A stretch of 64,000 bases of DNA from Akkermansiaceae bacterium UBA956 (GCA_002293145.1 DBCO01000003.1:4452-68451), one strand, 5' to 3'; positions 28,349 through 36,423 are shown, counted from the first letter of the stretch. Numbers and translations: made by a program. The notes: generated from the sequence alone by a model not told the origin.

Positions 28349-29230
28349 ATGAATTATTCACAAAAGCTCAGCACTTTCGTCGCCACCACCTGTGCAGTCG
28401 TAGCATCTGCGAGCGAACCACTTCGCGTGCTGGTCTGGGACGAGCGACAAGAGGAACAAAAACAAGCTTACAACGGCGGCTACCTGGGCGATGCCATCGC
28501 AAAACATCTGTCGAAGCAAGAGGGGCTCGTAGTCCGCTCAGAAGGCTTAAATTCCCCCGAGCAAGGACTCGCCGCAGAGCAGCTCGACAAAACTGACGTG
28601 CTGATCTTCTGGTCGCACAAGAAAAACTCCGATCTCGACAACGCACGCGCCGATGAGATCGTACGTCGAGTGAGAGAAGGGCGGCTCTCTCTAGTCGTGC
28701 TGCATTCCGCCCATTGGTCCAAGCCATTCGTCAAGCTCATGCAAGCACGCGCGATCGATGATGCAAAAAAGCAGTTAGGTCCTGGCAAAGAGTTCGCACT
28801 GCGCTATGAGAATCCCATCGGCACGGTTCCGAAAATCAATGACCCACTGACCCCACGCATCATCAGCGCTGGTGATACCCTCACGCTAGAACTTCCGCTC
28901 TGCGTTTTTCCTTCGTGGCGCGCCGATGGTGCCGCATCAGAGATCGTAACACGGAATCCACAGCATCCGTTAGCAAAAGGAATACCCGCAAAGTGGTCGA
29001 TTGCGAAGACAGAAATGTATGCCGAGCCCTTTCACGTGCCGCAGCCTGACGAGGTAATTTTTGAAGAGCACTGGGCCAAAGGCGAGCATTTCCGCAGCGG
29101 CTGCGTATGGAACATTGGCAAAGGTCGTGTTTTCTACTTCCGACCAGGACACGAAACGTATCCGATTTTCCTGCAATCGGAACCGCTACAAATCATGGAA
29201 AATGCGGCACGTTGGCTTAGCAAACCGTGA
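28349..29230 (+). CDS. Exported ThuA-domain protein
   Basis: A 293-residue protein starting at the ATG at 28349 with a short signal-like segment (MNYSQKLSTFVATTCAVVASASE). The ThuA (class-I glutamine amidotransferase-like) fold is seen in EPLRVLVWDERQEEQKQAYNGGYLGDAIAKHL, TDVLIFWSHKKNSDLDNA, LSLVVLHSAHWSKPFVKLM and GRVFYFRPGHETYPIF. ThuA proteins accompany sugar-oxidising enzymes; in the fused gene at 54421 a ThuA-like domain is joined to the dehydrogenase/cytochrome module. It probably acts on oxidised (3-keto) sugars in the periplasm, but substrate and chemistry are inferred. Confidence 0.85.
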   Translation: MNYSQKLSTFVATTCAVVASASEPLRVLVWDERQEEQKQAYNGGYLGDAIAKHLSKQEGLVVRSEGLNSPEQGLAAEQLDKTDVLIFWSHKKNSDLDNARADEIVRRVREGRLSLVVLHSAHWSKPFVKLMQARAIDDAKKQLGPGKEFALRYENPIGTVPKINDPLTPRIISAGDTLTLELPLCVFPSWRADGAASEIVTRNPQHPLAKGIPAKWSIAKTEMYAEPFHVPQPDEVIFEEHWAKGEHFRSGCVWNIGKGRVFYFRPGHETYPIFLQSEPLQIMENAARWLSKP

Positions 29231-29339
29231 TTATTTCAGACATCCGAAATTAAAAACAACAAATCATACGATTTTTGCTTGACTAATCCCATTTTTTTCG
29301 CTTCTCTTCGCCCCCCGCAACAGCAAATTTTATTTAGCC

Positions 29340-29603
29340 ATGTCACGCATTTGTAGTATCAGAGGTTCTCATGTCCGCAGTGGTGGACGTATTCATCGTT
29401 CCGGTCTCGCCAAGAAAAAAGGCGGTATCGGTCGCCACGTCACCAAGGTTGTGAAACGCAAAGTTTCTCCTAACCTTCAGGACAAACGCATCTGGGTGCC
29501 CGAATTTGGTCACTACATAAAAATGCGCCTCTCCTGCAAAGCGATCAAGACCATCACCAAAAATGGCGCCTTGAATACGCTGATCAAAGCAGGCTTGATC
29601 TAA
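29340..29603 (+). CDS. rpmB: 50S ribosomal protein bL28
   Basis: An 87-residue basic protein of the large ribosomal subunit. It begins MSRICSIRGSHVRSGG, has the central KVSPNLQDKRIWVPE (matching the RRFLPNLHSHRFWV region of bL28) and ends with MRLSCKAIKTITKNGALNTL. Only one N-terminal Cys remains, so this is not the zinc-binding CxxC form. It is monocistronic, with a strong terminator at 29631 and an AT-rich upstream region (TTGACT at 29279-29284 without a good -10). Confidence 0.95.
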   Translation: MSRICSIRGSHVRSGGRIHRSGLAKKKGGIGRHVTKVVKRKVSPNLQDKRIWVPEFGHYIKMRLSCKAIKTITKNGALNTLIKAGLI

Positions 29604-29630
29604 GTATTCTGCGTTGAAAATACGCGAACG

Positions 29631-29659
29631 AAAAACCCTAGGAATTCCCTAGGGTTTTT
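29631..29659 (+). terminator. Intrinsic (bidirectional) terminator after rpmB
   Basis: A 12-bp perfect stem AAAAACCCTAGG / CCTAGGGTTTTT with a 5-nt loop. The A-run on one side and T-run on the other let it act on both strands. It marks the boundary with the gene-poor accessory strip. Confidence 0.92.
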
Positions 29660-29780
29660 GTATTGAGGGAAATCAGAGTATACATCGAAGAACTTGATGC
29701 GAACATTCCACGTGTCAATTTTTTTGTACGATCCATGGGCGAATGTTGAGAGCTTCTTTCCCAGTTATTTCTTGCGGCCA

Positions 29781-29812
29781 TTCCGGGTTCGATTCGCCTG
29801 TTTTCACTCCTT
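29781..29812. repeat. 32-bp near-repeat, copy 1
   Basis: 28 of 32 bases match 30545-30576. Both contain GTTCGATTC, like a tRNA T-loop box, followed by a CCTGTTT segment. Copy 1 begins exactly where the IS3 orfA similarity breaks off. It may be an ancient attachment or rearrangement junction. Confidence 0.5.
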
Positions 29813-29876
29813 TGAGTGCCTCAAGCGCTACGCGGGCTTTGAATTCGGGGTCGTGTCTTCTGCGTTATACTTTCAT
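29799..29876 (-). pseudogene. Remnant of an IS3-family orfA (transposase helix-turn-helix subunit)
   Basis: On the minus strand 29864-29799 reads RRRHDPEFKARVALEALKGVKT, the characteristic N-terminus of IS3-family OrfA. An ATG AAA GTA at 29876 precedes it but is followed directly by an in-frame TAA (29867-29865), so the reading frame is broken. After GVKT the expected helix-turn-helix (EIAxxFxVHP) is missing and the frame ends at a stop shortly after. No orfB is present. A possible terminal inverted-repeat region lies at about 29930-29966. It is too short to express a transposase. Confidence 0.72.
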
Positions 29877-30081
29877 ATTCGGGCGTGTGCTTTGGGTTTA
29901 TATTCCGCTCCCACACAGCCCAATCATAACTTAGCCTCTGACCCGATTTTCGGAGGCTAGCTCAGAAAAACCTGTTGATTGGATCACCGCATCGCCCCCG
30001 CAGAAATGAGTGCTTTTTGCTGCGCTTGTTTTGTTTTTGTGCACCGCCTCCCCAAAGACAGCAGGGAGACGGCGACTGTTG

Positions 30082-30471
30082 CTAACCCAATAATGGGAGA
30101 GTTGGAGGACTGCACAGGGGGGTGTGCAGCGGACTACGGTCGAAGGAAAGACTACGATTTTCATAGTCAGAGGAAGTAATGGCTAAGGAAGGGAAATTTC
30201 GACGCAGATAAAGTTGGCGGATAGTAGGCAAAGTGCCAGCGATATGCTCTATGCAGTTGCTGGTGCCATCGCCATCCGCAATCGGATCAAATAAGCCGGA
30301 GTGGTTCGTCACCGCCCCTGCTTGCAGAGTGCCCAAAGCAACAGGGCTACCCAGGCAACCGTGGTTGGTCAGTATGCCCACTTGGGCTTTGCCACCACCT
30401 AAATCAATTTGAGCCGCCGCCGTCAAGACAGCGCACCCAGTGATAACAAAATTCTGCACGATGGATTTCAA
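30082..30471 (-). pseudogene. Possible truncated exported protein
   Basis: From a TTG at 30471 the frame reads (M)KSIVQNFVITGCAVLTAAAQ, a credible signal peptide, followed by IDLGGGKAQVGILTNHGCLG and GAVTNHSGLFDPIADGDGT. The D/G-rich segment then runs into a basic, low-complexity C-terminus (PLHTPLCSPPTLPLLG) that crosses two hairpins at 30110-30129 and 30150-30168. At 129 residues it looks like the first part of a verrucomicrobial surface protein cut short, with the start codon possibly mutated from ATG. It could also be non-coding; confidence is low. Confidence 0.3.
30110..30168. repeat. Two perfect or near-perfect hairpins
   Basis: CTGCACA / TGTGCAG (30110-30116 and 30123-30129) encloses six G residues. 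GACTACGA / TCATAGTC (30150-30157 and 30161-30168) encloses TTT with one mismatch. Neither is followed by a terminator-like T-run. Confidence 0.6.
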
Positions 30472-30529
30472 GGTAAGATCTGAGAATGTTGCGCAAGCAA
30501 TGGAAGCAAATGAATCGACTTCTGCGTGC

Positions 30530-30733
30530 TCACACGTTCTGAGGTTCCGAGTTCGATTCTCCTGTTTCCAGTCCTTCCAAAATTTTATGAATGCCATGTT
30601 CTAAGCAGAACTCCAGGATCTCTTCGTGGGATTTTCCAGTTTTTTCCGCGGCTTCGAGAAGCAGTTGCTCGACTTCATCCGTCACCCAAAGCGGCGGAAT
30701 TTCCATCGTGGTTACTGAAGCAATTTGATCCAT
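30530..30733 (-). CDS. Small ribbon-helix-helix-like protein A
   Basis: A 67-residue protein with a strand-like SVTTMEIPPLWV, helix VEQLLLEAAEKTG and helix SHEEILEFCLEHGIHKILEGL: the beta-alpha-alpha order of Arc/MetJ/CopG (RHH) DNA-binding proteins. It is clearly paralogous to the protein at 31158-31352 (the TG-x2-EEIL-x2-CL-x-HGI core is shared) and similar in layout to the divergent protein at 30821. RHH proteins dimerise and usually repress their own promoters, often as antitoxins. No toxin-like gene is adjacent. A TACTTT at 30744-30739 ends 5 nt before the start codon. The C-terminal codons overlap the 32-bp repeat copy 2. Confidence 0.65.
   Translation of the reverse strand: MDQIASVTTMEIPPLWVTDEVEQLLLEAAEKTGKSHEEILEFCLEHGIHKILEGLETGESNSEPQNV
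30545..30576. repeat. 32-bp near-repeat, copy 2
   Basis: 28 of 32 bases match 29781-29812. It overlaps the last codons of RHH-like gene A and carries GTTCGATTC, like a tRNA T-loop. A complete tRNA cannot be folded around it. Confidence 0.5.
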
Positions 30734-30738
30734 ACGTA

Positions 30739-30811
30739 AAAGTAACTAAACCAGTTACTATCTCAAGTTAATAAAAAAAAAATTGAGACACTCTTTCGTT
30801 TCTGCTATATT
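30739..30811. promoter_or_regulatory. Divergent promoters with nested operator for RHH genes A and B
   Basis: Plus strand: TTGAGA (30783-30788), 17 bp, TATATT (30806-30811), then the ATG at 30821. Minus strand: TTGAGA (30766-30761), 16 bp, TACTTT (30744-30739), then the ATG at 30733. The two -35 boxes form an inverted repeat. A perfect palindrome AGTAACT-AAACC-AGTTACT (30741-30759) covers the minus -10 and spacer. This layout suits autorepression by an RHH dimer pair (inference). Both messages would be leaderless or nearly so. Confidence 0.65.
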
Positions 30812-30820
30812 ACCAGCGCC

Positions 30821-31084
30821 ATGAGCTCCAAAACCGTCATTACTCAGCTGCGCTTTGAGCCAGCGCTTCTGAAAAAAATTACCGAAGCCGCTCAAAAAAC
30901 GGGTCTTAGTAAGGCCGATGTCATGAGACTAGCCATGGAAACTGGCCTGCAGGATCTGCGCCGCCTGCGCTTCGATCTGCCCACTCTCATTTCCCAAAGC
31001 GCACGACTCTCAGAGACATCCGTTTCCAATACGGCTAGCGAAAATCTCAGTCAAACACACCGACCCGCCGAAGACGTGGGATGA
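30821..31084 (+). CDS. Small ribbon-helix-helix protein B
   Basis: An 87-residue protein with a textbook RHH order: basic strand KTVITQLRFEP, helix ALLKKITEAAQKTG, then helix SKADVMRLAMETGLQDLRRL. A polar Ser/Thr-rich tail follows (about 50-87) that could bind a partner. It is divergent from RHH-like gene A over 87 bp containing a strong promoter (TTGAGA-17-TATATT) and a perfect 7-bp-arm palindrome. The -10 ends 9 nt before the ATG. It could be the antitoxin-type repressor of an orphan system, or a nucleoid or plasmid-type regulator. No toxin gene is seen downstream. Confidence 0.7.
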   Translation: MSSKTVITQLRFEPALLKKITEAAQKTGLSKADVMRLAMETGLQDLRRLRFDLPTLISQSARLSETSVSNTASENLSQTHRPAEDVG

Positions 31085-31157
31085 GTTGCGCGCTTGGACG
31101 GCCGAAGCTCGAGACGTCTAATCCGCGTTGGACAGCTGATCCATTTTTTGCGAATTG

Positions 31158-31352
31158 TCAGGGAATATCACCTTTTTCCAGATTTTCCAACATTCTCTCG
31201 ATACCGTGTTTCAGGCACAAATGCAGAATTTCCTCGCGGCCTCTGCCGGTTTGCTGAACGGTCTCGTGCAGAAGCTCTTCCATACGCGGCGGGAGTGGCG
31301 GGAGTGGAGATAGCCATGCATCTGATGTCGTAATATGTTCTAAAAAACTCAT
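31158..31352 (-). CDS. Small ribbon-helix-helix-like protein C
   Basis: A 64-residue protein paralogous to protein A: MEELLHETVQQTGRGREEILHLCLKHGIERMLENL matches VEQLLLEAAEKTGKSHEEILEFCLEHGIHKILEGL. The N-terminal strand is proline-rich (WLSPLPPLPP) instead of basic, so DNA contact may be weak and a protein partner possible. TTGAGT (31387-31382), 18 bp, TATTTT (31363-31358) ends 5 nt before the start codon, the same promoter design as genes A and B. Confidence 0.6.
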   Translation of the reverse strand: MSFLEHITTSDAWLSPLPPLPPRMEELLHETVQQTGRGREEILHLCLKHGIERMLENLEKGDIP

Positions 31353-31357
31353 GTTTC

Positions 31358-31387
31358 AAAATATGTCAAAAAACACGAATCACTCAA
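31358..31387 (-). promoter_or_regulatory. Promoter of RHH-like gene C, leaderless design
   Basis: TTGAGT at 31387-31382, 18-bp spacer, TATTTT at 31363-31358, 5 nt to the ATG at 31352. The -35 hexamer TTGAG(A/T) is shared with genes A and B. Confidence 0.5.
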
Positions 31388-32064
31388 GAAAAAAGTACAA
31401 AATAATACGATACATTTGTTTTTTTGTAGCAATTTAATGGTCTTACACTCGCTGGAAGCATTTCGCCCCTGATAGGCAAGGTATTGCAATATGAGGGATT
31501 TTAGTTGCTGATCGGGATGGTTGCTAGCAGTTCAGGAATAAAGCCAAACATCTTAGCTAACGAATGAATTACAAACGTAATACAAAAGCAACATGGTTGG
31601 TTTTACCCACTGCTTCGCCCGCAGTTTCCCTGCTCATGTGTTGAAGTTCTCCTGACCAAAAATGAGCTCAAGTCAAGCGTGAACCCGAACTCCGAAGCGC
31701 ATGCCAGATGGCCATTTACAACGACGAAAATCACGAAAGGAGCGGGAAATACACGCACTTCTTTTTACGATATTTTTGCTGAAAGGAGATTTTAGATGAT
31801 CATCATTATTTTTCGTGTGTTTTGAGTATTACGTGGTTTCCACTTCGGATTCAGGGTTCAAGCAGAGACGCAGAGGTTTTTTGGCTCATTTCCATTAACA
31901 AATACCCCCATAAATCCCTCCCGCTCAAAACCTCCGCGATTTTCTCCGCGACCTCCGCGCCTCTGCGTTTTGGTCCATTCTAAGCAATGGGCATTGTAAA
32001 AACTACAAATTTTTTGATGTGAAGTCTCGCGTCCCTTTTCATTCGCCTAACAATTTCTATCAAA
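31388..32064. other. 677-bp stretch without a recognisable gene
   Basis: No convincing coding frame exists on either strand. The sequence changes from AT-rich to mixed composition and contains short tandem-like motifs (ACGAAAATCACGAAAGG near 31724-31740; GCAGAG/CGCGGAG units at 31862-31974). These resemble interspersed intergenic repeats of other environmental bacteria. Confidence 0.5.
31862..31974. repeat. CGCRGAG-unit interspersed repeat forming a long hairpin
   Basis: The plus strand has GCAGAGACGCAGAGG (31863-31877). The minus strand of 31927-31974 holds CGCAGAGG, CGCGGAGG, CGCGGAGA and CGCGGAGG in tandem. CGCAGAGG at 31870-31877 and CCTCTGCG at 31960-31967 are complementary across 82 nt. 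It lies just downstream of the GH13 stop. Confidence 0.6.
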
Positions 32065-35000
32065 TCAGGGCTTCAAGATGTCAAGCTGATAGAAGCGCTT
32101 GGCTTGGGTCGAGGGATGTGGGTAGGTGCTCCAGCCATCGTCGATCCAGGTGTTTTCGGGGTTGTATGCTTGACCAGTGGTCACCATATCTCCGGTCCAA
32201 GTTTGCCAGTTTTGCAGATCGAACGAATATTTCATTCGATAGCGTCGATTCGGGATCGAGGGAAATTTGAGCTTCCAGGTGCCCGGCCAGCCGACATTGG
32301 GTTCGATGCGGAGCTGGGGAAAGTTTTCGGGATCGGCACTGAGTGGGTTCATGCCCGCGAGAAACTCATCGCTATTGCTGTAGCCATCGCCATCGTCGTC
32401 TCCCGCAGGACCATGGCGACCGGTGCCATTTTGCGCATCGAGCAAGTGCATGTTTTCCCAAAAATCAGGTAGTTCATCGCCATCAGAGTCCGAGGTCTCA
32501 TCCAAGCGCATGCGCACCATTACGCTGTCACTGAGAGTCAATGTGCCGCGTTGATGCACGGCACGCACGGTGTGCAGAAAGTCAGGATTGCCATTGTAGA
32601 GATTAGGAAACATCAAGGCGACGGAGTGCTCGGTGGCATTGACATCACGCTCTAACAGATAGAGACCGCGATTTTGTAAGATCGGATTCTCGGTGCTGCC
32701 GCTGACACTGCTGCTGATGTAGACCGACATTTCTTGGATAAATTCTTCATCCGTCATGCCACTGGGAATCAACTCTTTTTTGAAATAGGTGCGCATGATG
32801 AAATTACGATCCACCATTTCGCCCGTGGTGGTAGGGACCCCGATGTTGAAATTGATCGAGCTACCGGTGTTGACTTGTCGTGTAAGCGTGGTGAACCATC
32901 CATCGACATCGCTCAAAGAATTGTTTGCTGATGACGAGGCTTCTTTGAGGCGAACGCGGATGTTCGCGGTGCCAAAACTAGGGATGTTGGCATAGACGAA
33001 ACGCCATTCTTTTTGGAATACCGATGTGCCGAGATTCGATGGGCTGGCCTCCTGCGTAGCTTGTTTCCATTGATTCAGACCATTGCCAGTGGCTGCATTA
33101 TCGTTAGATGGATCAAGATCTTCGATGGAAAACCAAACCTCGGTGACGGATGGATCCGTGAGCACCACGGCATCATAGCTGGATCCGCCGATGGTGTTGT
33201 TCTCGCTCGGATAGCGTAATATGCCCGTGGGCTTTGCGGTATCGTAGTAAAACACTTGCGTGTTGGTTTTGAAGATCGATGCACCGTTGTTGCGGTTGAC
33301 AAAGTTCCGCGTGCGGATCACGTGAAATCCTTCTTCTAGCCCCGTTTGCTGCGCGCCGTAGTCGTTGTGAACGAAAAATTGTGCGGTCATGGCATTGAAA
33401 TTGTTGATTTCAAATTGCGTCTCCATGCGTTCTGCTAGAGCAATGTCATTGACGCCCAAGGGGTAGACGGATGTAGCCGTATGAGTGCGGCGGACACCGA
33501 TTTTGTAGCGAAATACAGTGCCGCTCGGTAGCGCTGGAAGCGTGATTTTGCCCCAATCAGGATTACCGACGCCATCGGTCGCGCCATTGAATGCCCATGC
33601 GCCTTCGATGACCTGCGTGCTCCCCTTGCCTACTCCGGCATTGCCCTCAGGATAGGTTAATCCATCAGTGGTGTAGTAGAGGTAAATCTTGTCCCATTGA
33701 AACTGGTAGCCGATTTTGACCCAAAGATCGAAGGACTGACCTGCTGCGTTTTGGGGCGCGGGATTCATTTGTAAAACAGGATCGGCAGCTTGATTGTTGC
33801 CAGAGGGATCGTGATAGACCCATTCAGAATGGCGATTGCTGCCATCGTTGATACCGCCGCCGTTGTTGATGACAAAACCGGCGCTGCCAATGGTGGTTTG
33901 GTAGGTTTCAGCACCGGGAGTGCCGATGACATTGCGTGCGATGTCACGAGCCGCGAATTTTTCGCTCGTGCGACCAAGAAACTTCATCTGCTCGTAGCCC
34001 GCGTAGCTATCGATCGAGCTTTGACGCACGCTGTCTGCTGGCACGAAGCGATCATCGTTCATTCCCGGTGGAAAATCGCGCAGATCACCCGTTTGTGGAC
34101 CGAGAGCTGGTGTCATTTGCGAGTTCACATTGACGCCGCCATTGAGCTTGATGCGGATGTTTTCGGCGCTGCCATCGGCTCTAGCGAGAATGCGCAAGTT
34201 GCTGCCATTGGTAACGCGTGGAATTTTCACACGGTAGGATTTTTCCGCGGTAGCGGTGGCGGGAACTCCAAAGGGATTGAAGCTCGGGTCGCCATCTTTG
34301 CCATCGGTGCGCCAATGATCCATCATCGGTGCTTTGCTGCCATCCTGATAGATTTCGATCGGTGGTTTTTCGAGTTGATGCTCAGCACCTTGCCAAACTG
34401 TGGGAAGCTGTGGATTGTGCCATGTGAAGCAGAACCAGCCGTTTGCCGGGACAACCGGTGGATTGCCCGAGCCATCGACGACAACGCCTGAGGGATTGAC
34501 ATAGGCAAAAAAACGACCGCCATGAGGCGACTGATTGACGAGGGTAGCGCCGACTGGAAATCCCGTTTGCACAGGGCGTGCTTGGCCGTTGGGCTGGTAG
34601 TTCCGCGCCATCATGAATAGCATCGTTTGCCCATTCCATGAGCCCGATTTTTTCTCACGATCATCGATGCGTTCGTAGGCGCAAAAATTTTGATCACTCC
34701 ATCGAGCAATCTGATAGCCACGGGCAAAGTCACGATGCACCGCCAGCGCGCTGATCACGCTATTGTCATTGAATTGACCAAGAAAATTCACGCCTGATGG
34801 TTTCGGGAAATAATCAGGAGCTCCAGCTTGGTTGTAGCCATCGGTGTAAATGATCGGGCTACCTTCGCGTGTCAGAATGTAGGTGTGAGCCAGTCGACGA
34901 TCGCCACCAAAGAGGTAGTTGTTATCATGGCTCATCACATAGTTCATCCCCGTCTGAGCCGTGCCATAAGCACCGTAGTTCGGCTGATCAAAACCTGTTA

Positions 35001-36300
35001 GATTAGAGCCCATGCCGTTTTTCACCGTGTTGAGCAAGTTGTCGTTTGCGATGCGCATGCCAGCATCGAGGTAGCCACTTTCAAATGGCGGCGAGCCGAG
35101 ATGCTCTCCGAAGAGAAAGGCATCGTCGCGCGCTTGATATTCCGCATTGTAGTTGGAATCACGATGATTTCCCCAATCAGAAAATCCGCGCGTGATGTTG
35201 AATTGCTCCTGAATTTGTCCGTTGTAGCCCCAGTTCACCGAATCTTTATCACCGCCTGTTTGCTTGCCAAAAAATCCCGAGGGCACGTGCTTCACGGCAT
35301 CCAGACGGAAGCCATCGGCACTCGTCTCGTTGATGAACCAGCGCACCGCACGATAGAGCATGCCATTGACATCTTCGGCAACAATATTACCCATGTTGTA
35401 AATGCCATCACCATGCCCCCATGGAGCCGTCTGACGCCATGTGGCACTGGGATCGACTCCAGTATCAGTAAAGGTTTCGGACATTTCGCCCAGATCATGC
35501 TGACCATTGCTGTTCGCGTCATTCCAGTCAAATCGACCATTGTTCGCTCCGGTGAATGAAGCTCCATAGCCGATGTCTTGGTAGGGTTCTTTGTTCGCAA
35601 ACGGATGCACTGGATCGCCCGCTTGATTGGTGCCAACGGTGAGATCGGTATCGAGATACCAAGCATGCTGCCCAGGGTGCCGAATGCCGACCCATTTCGG
35701 ATAGGTATTGGCTTCTGCCGTGCCGTTCGGATTGAAGCTAACATTTTGAGGATGTTCATTGGCGATGTCCCAGGCAAAAGGATTGCGATTCAGCACCTGC
35801 CACTCATCTTGCCAATTCGGCCAATCAGCTGCCTTACGCCAAGTGCCATCGACCTCGCGAACCAAGTGAAAATCTTCCGGCACAAAACCAGGGATGCCCG
35901 GAAAAATCTCGCCTGGATCGGTATTTTTATCGAGAGGTCCCGCATTGTGTGCCATCACGTTATCAAAATATACCCGCAAGCCAAAACGATGAGCCGTTTT
36001 CATCAATCGCTGCAAATCTGCCTTGGTGCCATACTTGGTACGCACGGTGCCACTGCCATCGCGATCTCCCAGATCAAAACGATCGAAGGTATCAAAGCCC
36101 ACCGAATAAGTTCCCGCGCCTGCTTTGAAGGGCGGTGGCAACCACAGCGAGTCATAACCGCGCTCGGCTAGTTCAGGGATGCGGCGCTCGATCTCATTCC
36201 ATGTCGTTCCGAAGTATTGAAGCATCGCCTCAGCGCTCAGACTGGCGCACGAGGCCATGAGCAAGAACAGCATTTTGACAATCACAGGACAAGCGTTCAT
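32065..36300 (-). CDS. Very large secreted GH13 alpha-amylase-family enzyme
   Basis: 1411 residues from the ATG at 36300 (36312 possible), with a signal peptide (VIVKMLFLLMASCASLSAEA). The GH13 conserved regions are present: VYFDNVMAHNAG (I), DGFRLDAVKH (II, nucleophile Asp334), FLFGEH (III, acid/base Glu399) and MSHDNN (IV, Asp459). After the barrel come a beta-rich region with NGGVNVNSQ, several hundred residues of probable Ig/CBM-like domains, and a calcium-loop segment (SDSDGDELPDFWE, GDDDGDGYSNSDEF) leading to a terminal beta domain (RRYRMKYSFDLQNWQTWTG). It should cleave alpha-glucans outside the cytoplasm. It is downstream of, and co-directional with, the GntR gene. Confidence 0.9.
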   Translation of the reverse strand: MNACPVIVKMLFLLMASCASLSAEAMLQYFGTTWNEIERRIPELAERGYDSLWLPPPFKAGAGTYSVGFDTFDRFDLGDRDGSGTVRTKYGTKADLQRLMKTAHRFGLRVYFDNVMAHNAGPLDKNTDPGEIFPGIPGFVPEDFHLVREVDGTWRKAADWPNWQDEWQVLNRNPFAWDIANEHPQNVSFNPNGTAEANTYPKWVGIRHPGQHAWYLDTDLTVGTNQAGDPVHPFANKEPYQDIGYGASFTGANNGRFDWNDANSNGQHDLGEMSETFTDTGVDPSATWRQTAPWGHGDGIYNMGNIVAEDVNGMLYRAVRWFINETSADGFRLDAVKHVPSGFFGKQTGGDKDSVNWGYNGQIQEQFNITRGFSDWGNHRDSNYNAEYQARDDAFLFGEHLGSPPFESGYLDAGMRIANDNLLNTVKNGMGSNLTGFDQPNYGAYGTAQTGMNYVMSHDNNYLFGGDRRLAHTYILTREGSPIIYTDGYNQAGAPDYFPKPSGVNFLGQFNDNSVISALAVHRDFARGYQIARWSDQNFCAYERIDDREKKSGSWNGQTMLFMMARNYQPNGQARPVQTGFPVGATLVNQSPHGGRFFAYVNPSGVVVDGSGNPPVVPANGWFCFTWHNPQLPTVWQGAEHQLEKPPIEIYQDGSKAPMMDHWRTDGKDGDPSFNPFGVPATATAEKSYRVKIPRVTNGSNLRILARADGSAENIRIKLNGGVNVNSQMTPALGPQTGDLRDFPPGMNDDRFVPADSVRQSSIDSYAGYEQMKFLGRTSEKFAARDIARNVIGTPGAETYQTTIGSAGFVINNGGGINDGSNRHSEWVYHDPSGNNQAADPVLQMNPAPQNAAGQSFDLWVKIGYQFQWDKIYLYYTTDGLTYPEGNAGVGKGSTQVIEGAWAFNGATDGVGNPDWGKITLPALPSGTVFRYKIGVRRTHTATSVYPLGVNDIALAERMETQFEINNFNAMTAQFFVHNDYGAQQTGLEEGFHVIRTRNFVNRNNGASIFKTNTQVFYYDTAKPTGILRYPSENNTIGGSSYDAVVLTDPSVTEVWFSIEDLDPSNDNAATGNGLNQWKQATQEASPSNLGTSVFQKEWRFVYANIPSFGTANIRVRLKEASSSANNSLSDVDGWFTTLTRQVNTGSSINFNIGVPTTTGEMVDRNFIMRTYFKKELIPSGMTDEEFIQEMSVYISSSVSGSTENPILQNRGLYLLERDVNATEHSVALMFPNLYNGNPDFLHTVRAVHQRGTLTLSDSVMVRMRLDETSDSDGDELPDFWENMHLLDAQNGTGRHGPAGDDDGDGYSNSDEFLAGMNPLSADPENFPQLRIEPNVGWPGTWKLKFPSIPNRRYRMKYSFDLQNWQTWTGDMVTTGQAYNPENTWIDDGWSTYPHPSTQAKRFYQLDILKP

Positions 36301-36423
36301 GGAGCGGATCAATGAGTTTTGAAGCGATTACGTAAGATTCATCATGCCTGCAAAAAAGCAAGCACAAAGCAACACCTAGCTGTGTGTCAGCATGTGTTCA
36401 AGGGTTTAGAAAAAATGAGTCAT

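Larger units (their letters stand above)
29604..30081. other. Gene-poor strip with clustered inverted repeats
   Basis: Apart from the rpmB terminator and the IS3 remnant I see no gene here. A two-part hairpin lies at 29932-29959 (outer TAGCCT / AGGCTA, inner CCGA-TTT-TCGG). The plus strand shows GGCTAGCTCAG at 29955-29965, which resembles a tRNA D-arm or an IS end, but no cloverleaf can be completed. Confidence 0.5.

Noticed and set aside
29276..29339. Sigma-70 promoter for rpmB (TTGACT at 29279)
   Set aside because: No acceptable -10 at the right spacing; the region is simply T-rich.
29781..30576. tRNA genes suggested by GTTCGATTC and TAGCTCAG motifs
   Set aside because: T-stems do not pair beyond three bases, no matching acceptor or anticodon arms exist, and the first copy overlaps an IS3 orfA remnant.
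30472..30597. N-terminal extension of the minus-strand frame 30082-30597
   Set aside because: It overlaps RHH-like gene A on the same strand in another frame and precedes a clear signal-peptide start.
33790..34491. 233-residue plus-strand frame opposite the GH13 gene
   Set aside because: It is antisense to conserved GH13 coding sequence, with no start signal or homology.
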